Origin: Arthrobacter sp. B3I4
Lineage (GTDB): Bacteria > Actinomycetota > Actinomycetes > Actinomycetales > Micrococcaceae
DNA: 64,000 nucleotides
NCBI RefSeq assembly: GCF_030816855.1
Contig: NZ_JAUSYK010000001.1
Coordinates: 620,001-684,000 of the forward strand
Reading direction: 5' to 3'
Position 1 is the stretch's first letter. Each line of letters opens with the position of its first letter. The position numbers and the translations under genes were made by a program. Shown piece by piece: positions 56,400-64,000 of the stretch. The notes beneath the pieces are model-generated. The model made no database searches and was not told where the DNA came from. It worked only from the letters and a program-made list of their open reading frames with translations.

Positions 56400-57554
56400 T
56401 TCCTCGCGCAGGCTGGTTGCCAGCACCGACCGGTCCCGGCCGAGCGTTTTGGCCCGGTAGAGGGCGGCGTCGGCCGAGTCGATCAGGGCTTGCAGGTCGA
56501 CCCGGCCGGGGCCGGTCGAGGCGATCCCGTAGCTTACCGTGGGAAGCTTCGCCGCCACGTTGGGTTGTTCTTCCTGTAGCCGCCGGCTGATTATCGCGGC
56601 CATCTCTCTGGCCCGTTCGGGGCTCACGCCGGGAAGGAGCAGGATGAACTCCTCACCGCCGTAGCGGCCGACGAGGTCAGTGGAGCGGACGGAGGCCGTA
56701 CACGCCGCGGCGAAGGTCTGCAGCGCCGCGTCCCCGGCCGCGTGTCCGTACTTGTCGTTGACGGCCTTGAAGTGGTCCAGGTCGGCCAGGACGATGGACG
56801 CCGTGGTCCGGGCACCGCTCAGGCGGCGCAGCTCGTTCTCGGCCAGGTCCAGGAACGCGGTGCGGTTCAGCAGCCCGGTTAGCCCGTCGACAGTGGCGCG
56901 GGCGCGGAGGTCACGGGTCAGCTGTTCGTTGCTCACCTCGGCCATGGTGAAGGACGCGAGCACCAGGATTACCGATGTCAGCAGCGTGGTCACCACGGAG
57001 CCAAAGTAGGTGACAAAGACCGGCCCTTCTTGGCCGTCGAGGAGAAAGGCGATCAGGCGGCCGAGGTAGAAAAGTCCCAGCAGCGCCGAACCGTAAGCGA
57101 GGGGCCGGTGCACCCTTGAGTAATCGGGGTCGAGCCGGAAGAGTTCGCGCGAGGACAGCCCCAGCATCAGGGCCATCAGCCCCAGCATCACCGCACCGCC
57201 GGACCAGTTGTTCGTCGCGGGATGATCCATCACGGAAACGACCCCGGTCACCACCGGTCCTGCCAGCAAGGACCACAGCTTGGGACTGGTCCTCCGTAAC
57301 GACCTCGCCCCAGCCCACATCGCCCCGGCACCGCCGACAAGCAGGGTGTTGCCCAGCGGATTCGCCCAGCTCTGATGCACCGTTCCGTCGAGCAGATAGG
57401 ACGCGGATCCGGTCAGGAAGAGCAGCAGAGCGGAACACCACCAGCCGCTGTAGGACGAACGCGTGCGCCGGAAGGTGATGAAGTAGAACAGGCACAGCAA
57501 AGTCAGCGTCACGATGGCGAGGGCGACACGCAGGGTGGAAGTGTCAAGCATCAT
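56388..57554 (-). CDS. Membrane diguanylate cyclase (GGDEF)
   Basis: 388 residues. Six or so hydrophobic helices fill residues 5-205. A short linker leads to a GGDEF domain (about 215-380). The active-site loop is YGGEEF (GGEEF at 299-303), and an RxxD inhibitory site, RSTD at 290-293, lies exactly five residues before it. The protein should therefore make cyclic di-GMP and be product-inhibited. The N-terminal helices have no recognised sensor family (not clearly MASE). The start is the ATGATG at 57554. No EAL or PilZ partner is nearby. Confidence 0.92.
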   Translation of the reverse strand: MMLDTSTLRVALAIVTLTLLCLFYFITFRRTRSSYSGWWCSALLLFLTGSASYLLDGTVHQSWANPLGNTLLVGGAGAMWAGARSLRRTSPKLWSLLAGPVVTGVVSVMDHPATNNWSGGAVMLGLMALMLGLSSRELFRLDPDYSRVHRPLAYGSALLGLFYLGRLIAFLLDGQEGPVFVTYFGSVVTTLLTSVILVLASFTMAEVSNEQLTRDLRARATVDGLTGLLNRTAFLDLAENELRRLSGARTTASIVLADLDHFKAVNDKYGHAAGDAALQTFAAACTASVRSTDLVGRYGGEEFILLLPGVSPERAREMAAIISRRLQEEQPNVAAKLPTVSYGIASTGPGRVDLQALIDSADAALYRAKTLGRDRSVLATSLREEQTA

Positions 57555-57671
57555 CCGGTGGTTCCCCCAGCAATCACCCAGTGACCCCGGTATCCATCGG
57601 TGTCAGACTCTCAAAGTTGACCCCAGTATTGCACCTTGTTTGCACCTCGGGCGGGAAATGAAGAGACTCAT

Positions 57672-58211
57672 TCACATTGCAGCCCTCCAGAGCTTTAGCA
57701 CGCGCCGGCTGGCATGACCGCCGTCGGGCGCCATGTCCACCAAGGCGACCCGGTTCAGGACCAGTTTTTCGCCTGCCAGCGGTGCCTTTCCGCCGCGATG
57801 GGAAACATGGGGACGGTACCCGCTCCGGGTGTAAGCCGGGGTCGAGACCCGCCCCGGCAACGCTTCCACCACATCAACCAATGCTTCGTGAAGGTGCTGA
57901 AGTGCGGCGCTGGGTTCGATCAGGCTGACCGGCACGGACCCGCCGCGGCCGAACCCGGCCCCGCCGCCGACGGTCAGCGAACTGCCCAGGAATGCCCGGA
58001 CCGGCGCGTCCATGAGCCCTGCCACCGTTTCGACGACGGGGTCACGGTGGCCTTCGCCGTCGGCGCCCCCCTCGCTATCGCCGTCGCCGGGCGGGAGCGG
58101 ATCGACGACGTCGAACTTCACCAGGGTGATGTGCAACGGCCAGGCCTCGCGGGGGAAGTCCGTCCCCTCGGTGACCGGTTCCAGGAAGGCCACCACTATC
58201 AGGTTCCGCAT
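57672..58211 (-). CDS. 2H phosphoesterase (2'-5' RNA ligase-like)
   Basis: 179 residues. Two HxT/S motifs form the active site: HIT (27-29) in WPLHITLVKF and HVS (135-137) in GYRPHVSHRG. This arrangement and size fit the 2H superfamily, which includes LigT/ThpR and cyclic phosphodiesterases. It probably acts on 2',3'- or 2',5'-linked RNA ends. A glycine- and glutamate-rich insert (PPGDGDSEGGADGEG) sits between the motifs. No partner gene is obvious. Confidence 0.85.
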   Translation of the reverse strand: MRNLIVVAFLEPVTEGTDFPREAWPLHITLVKFDVVDPLPPGDGDSEGGADGEGHRDPVVETVAGLMDAPVRAFLGSSLTVGGGAGFGRGGSVPVSLIEPSAALQHLHEALVDVVEALPGRVSTPAYTRSGYRPHVSHRGGKAPLAGEKLVLNRVALVDMAPDGGHASRRVLKLWRAAM

Positions 58212-58261
58212 GGGCTCAGTTTGCCACTGCCCGCCGAGGCGCGCCCCGCACGCCTGCAGCG

Positions 58262-58867
58262 CTAGACGGTTTGCACCACGTCTTCGTAGGCGAACTTGGG
58301 CTTGGGGGCGCCCCAGGCGTTCTCGGCGGGCTGGCCGATGTTAACCACCATGAAGCTTTTCTGGCCGCCGCGGGGGAAGAAGGCGGCGTCGATCTTGCCG
58401 AAGTCGGCGCCGGTCATCGGTCCCGCCGCAAGCCCGAGCGAGCGGACCGCCAGGATGAAGTAGCCGGCCTGCAGATGCGCGTTGTTGTTGCCGGTAGCCG
58501 CGGCGAGCTCCGGGGAGGCGTCGTACATGGCCTTTGGCGCGCCGTAGCCGGGGAGGAAGTTGTCCCACTGCTCGTGCCAGGCCGTGTCGGTGCTGAGGAT
58601 AGCAACCAGCGGCGCGGACGCCGTCTTCGCACGGTTGCCAGCGGAAAGTGCCTCCACGAGGGTCGCCCGCGCGTCGTCCGAGCGCACGTAGGTCACCCGC
58701 AGCGGCTGGGAGTTGAAGGCGGTGGGACCGAACTTCGTGAGTTCATAGATGGCGCGGGCCTGCTCGTCCGTGACGTCTCCGGTGAAGGCGTTGGCAGTGC
58801 GTGCCTCGGCAAAGATGGCGTCGACGGCTGCGGCGTCGATTACTGCTTCTTCATGGGCGATCGTCAT
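58262..58867 (-). CDS. Nitroreductase-family flavoenzyme (malonic semialdehyde reductase-like)
   Basis: 201 residues. FMN-binding marks are KFGPTAFNSQPLRVTYVRS near residue 48, an NNNAHLQAGYFILAVRSLGLAAGPMTG stretch mid-protein and a C-terminal VNIGQPAENAWGAPKPKF. This is the RutE/HadB subgroup. RutE reduces malonic semialdehyde in pyrimidine degradation, but no other rut gene is seen here, so a general oxidoreductase role is equally possible. ATG 58867 follows AAGAGA. Confidence 0.86.
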   Translation of the reverse strand: MTIAHEEAVIDAAAVDAIFAEARTANAFTGDVTDEQARAIYELTKFGPTAFNSQPLRVTYVRSDDARATLVEALSAGNRAKTASAPLVAILSTDTAWHEQWDNFLPGYGAPKAMYDASPELAAATGNNNAHLQAGYFILAVRSLGLAAGPMTGADFGKIDAAFFPRGGQKSFMVVNIGQPAENAWGAPKPKFAYEDVVQTV

Positions 58868-59006
58868 TCTGGTCTCTTTCCCTGGCTCGCCCGGTCCCGG
58901 GCGCGATTGGTGTTGTCTCTGGTTCAACCGGGGCCGGCCGCGGCTGCTTCCCCGCGCGGCGCGTGACCTCGACCACAGGCGTTGCACCCCTAACCAAAGT
59001 CCCGGC

Positions 59007-59747
59007 TCACGCGTCCTCCGCGAGCCGGGCCATCCGGGCGCTGTCGCCTCGGTACATGGCCGCATGATCATTGAGTTCGGTCCGTCCGGTCTCGGCCGCA
59101 CGTCTGTCAGAGTATTCGGCAAGTTCAAGAAGCCGAACTGCAAGGGTTTCGAACACCTCCCGGTGCGTAAACGGGCGGCCGTACACCGCTATGAGGTCAT
59201 TGAGGCGGGGAAGTTTCTCCGCTGCCTCCGGTTCGCCGGGTCCTGTTCCACGGATCAACGGGACCAGCTGGTAAGCCAGGTAAGCGAAGTCCCAGATCCT
59301 CGGGCCGGGTGAGGCCGCGTCGAAATCAAAGACACCGGCAAGCTTCCGGTCCTCGAACGCCATGTTGTACGGGGCGAAGTCGTTGTGGCAGACCACTTCA
59401 ATCGGTTCGTGGCTCGCCAGCTGCCAGGTCAGCCGGGTGCGGACCAAATCAACGCTGGCGTCATGGAACTGCCGGAGCAGTTTCCCAGCCTCCGCGAGGA
59501 TCGCTGGGTGCCAAACCCACGCCGGCAGCGGATACTGCACGGTCTCGCCCGGCAGAAAGGAAAGGACTTCGCGGCCCAGATCGTCCAGGCCTGCGGCCAC
59601 CGGAACGCCGGTGACTCCGGCAGCGTGCAGTGCGTCCAGCAGCGCGTGCACGGCCGGCGTCCACGGTCCGGAGTTCCTGCGTACGGTATCCCCAACCCGC
59701 ACCACAACGCTGGAATTACCGCCGGTCAGGATTTCTTCGTTCGCCAC
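59007..59747 (-). CDS. Phosphotransferase-family kinase (APH superfamily)
   Basis: 246 residues. The Brenner loop VCHNDFAPYNMAF (Asp123, Asn128) and metal-binding FDFDAASPGP (Asp141/143) are clear. N-lobe residues GGNSSVVVRVGDTVRR fit the same superfamily. It is only distantly like the kinase at 40232 and is probably not a recent duplicate. It starts ten bases downstream of the broken MFS exporter on the same strand and may have shared its transcript. Substrate unknown. Confidence 0.82.
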   Translation of the reverse strand: MANEEILTGGNSSVVVRVGDTVRRNSGPWTPAVHALLDALHAAGVTGVPVAAGLDDLGREVLSFLPGETVQYPLPAWVWHPAILAEAGKLLRQFHDASVDLVRTRLTWQLASHEPIEVVCHNDFAPYNMAFEDRKLAGVFDFDAASPGPRIWDFAYLAYQLVPLIRGTGPGEPEAAEKLPRLNDLIAVYGRPFTHREVFETLAVRLLELAEYSDRRAAETGRTELNDHAAMYRGDSARMARLAEDA

Positions 59748-59757
59748 CGAACCAAAT

Positions 59758-61104
59758 CTAGAGCACGGAGGGCGCCGGTTCAGCGCGTCCGGCCCCGCCG
59801 ACGTCGATCTCTTCCGGGAATACCGTCCAGCTCCTCAGCGGTGACAGGATGACCGGCAAAGCCGAGGATGCCGCGATCAAAGCTGCTGTCCAAAGTACAG
59901 GTGCCTCTCCAGCAAGAAGCGCCAGGTAGCCACCCGTGAGACTGGCAACCGGCATCACGCCCAGGGTGACCAGGCGGTTTGTGGACATGACCCTGCCCGT
60001 CAGCCCGGGCGGGATAAGCCGGGGCAGAATGCCGGCTCCCGCCAGACCGGTCAACACCACGAAAAAGGACCAGCCGAACCCTGACAAGCCGACCCAGAAG
60101 ACGGCCTCCAGTCCCATGGAAGGGGCTGCCGGAACGAGGACCATGCAAGCCGCACCGGCCAGCCCGGCGATGATCTTCGTCCTCCCGATTCCCAAGCGGC
60201 TGGTGACGCCCGTGGCCAGCAACGAAGCCAGCAGGCCACCGGCGGCGGACACGGTACCAAGGGCCAGCACCTGGTCGACCGATAGGTGGAGAGTCTTGAG
60301 AATATAGACGACCTTCGCACCAGCCCCCCACATGCCGGCCGCGTTGAGCAGCGCCACTGAAACCATCAGTGTCCGCACAAGGGGGTGCTTGAGCGCGAAC
60401 GACGCGCCATGGCCAGCCTCGGCCCAGAAACCGGCGGGACCCGCGGACGGGGCCTTCTGCGGTTCGGGCAGCCAGCAGGTTACGGCGGCCGAGAATAGGT
60501 AGGCCACACCGGAAATGACCAGAACCACCGGCAGAGCCAACACCCTGATGAGCACTCCAACTAGTCCAGGGACCGTAACCGCCAGCCCACTTTGGACGGC
60601 CTGGATATGGGCGTAGCCCCGGCCGAGCTGCTGACCGGCTAGGAGTGTAGGCATTACCGCCGAGTGGGCAGCGGTAAAGAAGACGTCGGCAGTACTGACG
60701 ATGGCGGCAACGAGGAACAGCTGGCAAAGGCTCAGGGATCCCCACGCAAAAGCCAGGGGTACCGTCAGCACAGCAACCGCCCGGACAAGGTTGGCGCCGA
60801 TCAGGACCGGCTTCCGGCGCCGACGGTCCACCAGGACGCCCGCCGGCACGCCCATGAACAAGAAAGCGGCCATGCTAAGGGCGTTGAGGATGCCAGCTTA
60901 TAAGGCGCTAGCGCCAAGGACAGCCACCGCGACGACGGGCAGCACTGATCGGACGACGTCGTCACCAATCCCGTCGCCGATGGTCGCTATAAAGAGGCTG
61001 CGAAAAGGGCCACGGAGAAGTACCCGGGCAGGATCGGGGCCTCGGTCCTCCCGGTTCCGGCCGGAGCGGCTATTCTTGGTATCGCCAGCTTTGCGTAAGG
61101 TCAC
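59758..61104 (-). pseudogene. MFS exporter interrupted by an in-frame TAA codon
   Basis: A major-facilitator protein of about 448 codons. The N-terminal part reads LLRGPFRSLFIATIGDGIGD and then VLPVVAVAVLGASAL. It then meets TAA (complement of 60898-60900) and continues in the same frame as AGILNALSMAAFLFMGVPAGVLVDRRRRKP to the end. One C-to-T change (CAA or CAG to TAA/TAG) would explain it; the present codon is TAA. The start is probably GTG 61104, about seven bases after GACACT. Downstream of the stop, an internal ATG at 60873 could only give a truncated transporter lacking helix 1. It is divergent from a small regulator-like gene. Confidence 0.85.
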
Positions 61105-61105
61105 A

Positions 61106-61140
61106 CCTGACAGTGTCAGGTTAAGCCTGACGCTGTCAAC
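61106..61140. promoter_or_regulatory. Double palindromic operator and divergent promoter region
   Basis: CCTGACAGTGTCAGG (61106-61120) is a perfect palindrome around a single base. CCTGACGCTGTCAAC (61126-61140) is a near copy. Their centres are 20 bases apart, two helical turns. On the minus strand TTGACA (61134-61139) and GACACT (61112-61117), 16 bases apart, lie inside the two copies and would start transcription at the GTG of the MFS gene. Confidence 0.72.
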
Positions 61141-61159
61141 GGCGCCCGAAGGAGTATCA

Positions 61160-61531
61160 ATGCACAAGCACGACCCGGAACGCCCTTTTTGCTCCTTCTG
61201 CGGTCTCGGGCCAGCCCCCGACCGGCGGCTCGTAGCGGGTCCGGGCGTCTGTATCTGTGAACAGTGCGTGGCGAAAGCCCGGCAACTGCTGGGCGCGCCC
61301 GACGCTGCAACCACTTCGGACCGTTCGCTCGGGCCGGCTTGGGACCGTCTAAGCGATGCCGAAATCCTCGAGCACCTGCCGGAGGTCTCGCGCGTGGGTG
61401 CGCAGCTCGATGATCAGCTCAAACGCTGGGTGCTCGCAGCAAGGGAGCGGAGTATCAGCTGGTCCCGGATCGGCGAGGCATTGGGCATCACCCGGCAAAC
61501 CGCCTGGGAACGGTTCAAAACCATGGACTGA
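61160..61531 (+). CDS. Small protein with ClpX-type zinc finger and helix-turn-helix
   Basis: 123 residues. The first 40 are a ClpX-type C4 zinc finger: Cys11 and Cys14 in CSFCG, then RRLVAGPGVCICEQC with Cys33 and Cys36. There is no AAA+ domain. The C-terminal ISWSRIGEALGITRQTAWERF (about 99-119) is a strong helix-turn-helix. In ClpX this zinc finger binds adaptors and dimerises, so here it may be a dimerisation or adaptor-binding module on a DNA-binding protein. GAAGGAG lies six bases before the ATG. The gene faces the MFS exporter across a double palindrome, the usual place of a local regulator. Function not known. Confidence 0.82.
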   Translation: MHKHDPERPFCSFCGLGPAPDRRLVAGPGVCICEQCVAKARQLLGAPDAATTSDRSLGPAWDRLSDAEILEHLPEVSRVGAQLDDQLKRWVLAARERSISWSRIGEALGITRQTAWERFKTMD

Positions 61532-61678
61532 GCCAGCGGCAATAATTGACGCTTCCGCAGTTCAGGAATTCCGGAGTTACCGGGAGTTCGCGGGGTCGCC
61601 AAATTATCAGCCCCGGACTGACGCCGACGTTAGGCGGCTGCCGCAATTATTGTCATAGGTCTGCGGCAGGATTGGTTC

Positions 61679-63546
61679 ATGGGAACCAGCGCAGCGGTCA
61701 CCTTTTCACCGGCCACCCGGCCGGCGAGTGATGGCCGATGCGCCCCGCCGCTGGAGATTGGGCCGACGACTCCATTGTTGGATGATGTGCTGGGCCAGTT
61801 GCGTGAGCTGACGGCAACCGCTGCCACGGACACCGCGGGGCTGGGCTTCCGCGCTGCGGCGGCGTACGCGGGGCAGATCGAGGAAGCCGGCCGTGCCCTG
61901 GAGTACCTGCAGGTTATGGCCGCCGGCGCGGTGGACCGGACCCGCACGTCCGCCCCGGACGCGGTCCCGGCCGGGGAAGACGGGTACCGCCGGACCGAGG
62001 ACTTCCTGCGGGACCGGCTGCAGATCAGCGCCGCCGAAGCGCACCGCCGCCTGTCCCTGGCCCGCACCGTGCTGCCGCGCACCGGGATCACCGGGGACCG
62101 GCTGCCTGCGGTGCATGAGGAACTTGGGGATGCGTTCGCTGCCGGGGACGTCCCGACCCGGTCAGCGACGATTATCAACCAGGCGTTGGAGCGGGTCCGG
62201 CCGCTGTGTGATGCGGAGACCGCGGCGCGGATGGAACACTCCCTGACCTGCGCCGCGGCCGAGCATGACCCGGACTTCCTGTCCCGTCTGGCCCGGCGCT
62301 GGTGGACGGCATCGACCAGGACGGCGGAGAACCTTCCGAGGAGCTCCTGCGCCAACTTCAGGGCGTGTTCATCCGCCGGCCCCGCCACGGGTTGCAGCAC
62401 CTGGAGATCTTCGCGACCAACGAACAGTTCGAACACCTCCTCACCGCAATGAACACCGCCACCAACCCCCGCACCCCCAACCCCGCCACCAGTACCAAAG
62501 AAACGGCAGGAACCGGCACCCGGGCGGCAACCGGCACCGGCACCCCGGCAACCGGCACCGCGGGCGCCGCGACAGGAGGAGCTGGCACCGCTGGCGCCGT
62601 TGGGGCTGGGTACGCAGGTGACCGGGCCGAGCAGGATGTGTTCGTTCCGGGTCTGGACTGGCGGTCGCGGCCGCAGAAACTCCTCGACGGTCTTGTCGGC
62701 GCTTCCAAAGTCGCCCTCGCCTCCGGCGGGATGCCCGCCACCGGCGGACTCCGGCCCCAGGTCATGGTCACCATCGACTACCGTGACCTCCTCGACCGCC
62801 TCCAAAACACCACCACCAATACAGCTGCCGACACAACAGCCACAGCCGGGACAACCGAGGCGCCGGGAGCCGGTGACGGTAACGCGTTCACCTTCGGCAA
62901 CAGCGGCACCACCAACGCCGGTGACGGTAACGGATTCAGCTTCGGCAACAGCGTCACCACCACCAACGCGGAGAGCGGTAACGGATTCAGCTTCGGCCAA
63001 GGCTTCGGGTGGGACACCGGCCAAAGCGCCGAGGGCGGTAAGGAATTCAGCTTCCGCAACGGCGGCAACACCACCGGCTTGGGGTCCCGGGTCAGCTGCG
63101 GCGGGGCCGGGCCGTTAGGGTTCACCGGAACCGGGACCCTGGCGTTCACCGGACCTGTCACGGCCTCAACGATCCGCAAGATCGCCTGCGACGCGGACAT
63201 CATCCCCGTCCTGCTCGGCTCCCAAGGCCGGGTCCTGGACATCGGCCGCGCCAGCCGGGTCTTCCCGCCCCACATCCGCAAAGCCCTCACTGCCCGCGAC
63301 CAGGGCTGTACCTTCCCCGGCTGCACCATCCCCGCGTCCTGGTGCGAAGCCCACCACATCACCTACTGGTCCCGCGGCGGCACCACCGGAACCGACAACG
63401 GAACCCTGCTCTGCTCCCACCACCATCACCTGATCCACAAAGAAGCCTGGACCATCCAACTGCGAAGCGGCGTCCCGTGGTTCATCCCGCCACCCCACCT
63501 CGACCCACGCCAAACACCAAGACAAAACCACTACTTCCGCTCATGA
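61679..63546 (+). pseudogene. DUF222/HNH endonuclease-like protein (13E12-type), single-base deletion
   Basis: The N-terminal part from ATG 61679 is DUF222 (LRELTATAATDTAGLGFRAA; RTEDFLRDRLQISAAEAHRRL). At about 62297 one base is missing in CCCGGCGCTGGTGG: the original frame drifts into WWTASTRT and stops at 62452, while the shifted frame continues DGIDQDGGEPSEELLRQLQG. Total length 1868, three times 622 plus two. The C-terminus has an HNH motif (GCTFPGCTIPASWCEAHH; then DNGTLLCSHHHHLIH). An Ala/Thr/Gly linker and FSFGN repeats lie between. These proteins are common and multicopy in this group; their nuclease role is unproven. Confidence 0.85.
62878..63063 (+). repeat. Four imperfect coding repeats (GNGFSFGN)
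   Basis: A unit around GGTAACGGATTCAGCTTCGG recurs at about 62878, 62926, 62977 and 63040, encoding GNAFTFGNS, GNGFSFGNS, GNGFSFGQG and GKEFSFRNG. Spacing is 48, 51 and 63 bases, all multiples of three. Confidence 0.8.
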
Positions 63547-63755
63547 CGGCAGCTGGCGGGAAAGCGTCTTAGAGGTACTGCCATCCCTTTCTACATGACG
63601 AGCGCGGGCAGACAGTCACCATTGCCGGGGAGCGGCCGATGCTCCAGACTGGCCGGAGGTGAATGTACACGCAGGACGGCTCAGATAGGTTGGAATGCAA
63701 CAACCGGTATCTCGCGCCCTGGCCTGAGAGCCGTCAACAGAGAGGAAGTACAGCC

Positions 63756-64000
63756 GTGCAGAGCCCTACCCCGGCAAACCCGGACAGAGTGCAGCAGCAG
63801 CTGGCCATCTTTGATGTTGTCCGACGTGCCCGAGGCAAGTCGCTTGCCGAGGTGAAGACAATGCTCACCAAGGCGTTCGCGGACCGTGGCCTGCCCAGGC
63901 AGCCGGACCTGTGGGTCGATGCTGTGGCGTCCGAGGCCGCCTACGGGAAGCCCTATATCGTGGACCTCCCTGCCGCCGTTGCCGCGGACAGCATCACCAA
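63756..64000 (+). CDS. Unrecognised protein, N-terminal fragment
   Basis: 81 residues from GTG 63756 to the right edge, preceded by AGAGGAAG at a good distance. It begins VQSPTPANPDRVQQQLAIFDV, then RRARGKSLAEVKTMLTKAFA and GLPRQPDLWVDAVASEAAYGKPYIVDLP. The middle part looks helical and amphipathic; the frame is open to the window edge with normal high-GC codon use. No family is recognised. The longer open frame at 63595-63855 in another register is less likely. Confidence 0.6.
   Translation, partial: MQSPTPANPDRVQQQLAIFDVVRRARGKSLAEVKTMLTKAFADRGLPRQPDLWVDAVASEAAYGKPYIVDLPAAVAADSIT

Noticed and set aside
62462..62620. Possible CRISPR-like or satellite repeats in ACCGGCACC-rich DNA
   Set aside because: These are Ala/Thr/Gly codon runs in the linker of the DUF222-HNH gene; there are no regular spacers.
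63595..63855. An 86-residue open frame on the plus strand
   Set aside because: No recognisable sequence, rich in Arg, Ser and Cys, and it overlaps a better-started frame at 63756.
1..64000. tRNA, rRNA, insertion sequence or prophage genes
   Set aside because: I found no cloverleaf with CCA-proximal features, no rRNA signatures, no transposase or phage structural protein.

Overview
The window is high-GC actinobacterial chromosome. Protein family content, gene order and the type of intergenic palindromes fit an Arthrobacter/Pseudarthrobacter-like member of the Micrococcaceae. Naming the genus is inference, because there is no rRNA here. I see no tRNA, rRNA, CRISPR array, insertion sequence, prophage or replication origin.

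Layout. 1-3.9 kb: start of a dihydroxyacetone kinase gene (dhaK), an ArgA-type acetyltransferase, an S9 peptidase and a Tat-exported Rieske lipoprotein. 4.0-26.8 kb is a conserved actinobacterial housekeeping block: clpC, lsr2, lysS, (tdk, an alpha/beta hydrolase and a drug exporter), panC, a DUF2520 Rossmann protein, two PH-domain membrane proteins, DUF3180, folK-folB-folP-folE, ftsH, hpt, tilS, a zinc metalloprotease, dacB and divergent ppa. The same order runs from Rv3596c to Rv3628 in Mycobacterium tuberculosis. Many neighbours in the fol/pan part overlap by 1-8 bases, which suggests one translationally coupled transcript. 26.9-41.1 kb is mixed: carboxylesterase, DUF429, phosphoketolase, SatD-like protein, HAD phosphatase, serS, lipid kinase, pheA, rhodanese, alcohol dehydrogenase, peptide transporter, phosphotransferase.

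41.1-54.0 kb is a complete hexuronate catabolic locus: uxaC (isomerase), uxuB-type reductase, a ManD/RspA-type mannonate dehydratase, uxaA (altronate dehydratase), kdgK and eda, leading to pyruvate and glyceraldehyde 3-phosphate. With them are a LacI-type regulator and a binding-protein ABC importer. Two divergent operons meet at a control region with a perfect LacI-family operator. 54.1-64 kb is accessory: DUF4190 membrane protein, pgm, a diguanylate cyclase, a 2H phosphoesterase, a nitroreductase, a second phosphotransferase, a broken MFS exporter divergent from a small ClpX-zinc-finger/HTH protein, a frameshifted DUF222-HNH gene with internal repeats, and the start of an unrecognised gene.

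Main surprises. (1) Four genes in the right-hand third carry one lesion each: a 1-base insertion in manD, a 1-base insertion in the importer's binding protein, a TAA nonsense codon in the MFS gene and a 1-base deletion in the DUF222-HNH gene. No lesion was seen in the first 44 kb. (2) Two copies of a 15-bp palindrome, spaced exactly two helical turns, sit between the broken exporter and the ClpX-zinc-finger/HTH gene. (3) Short tandem duplications surround the 3' ends of clpC, pgm and the DUF4190 gene. (4) There are three sequence classes of long intergenic palindrome.
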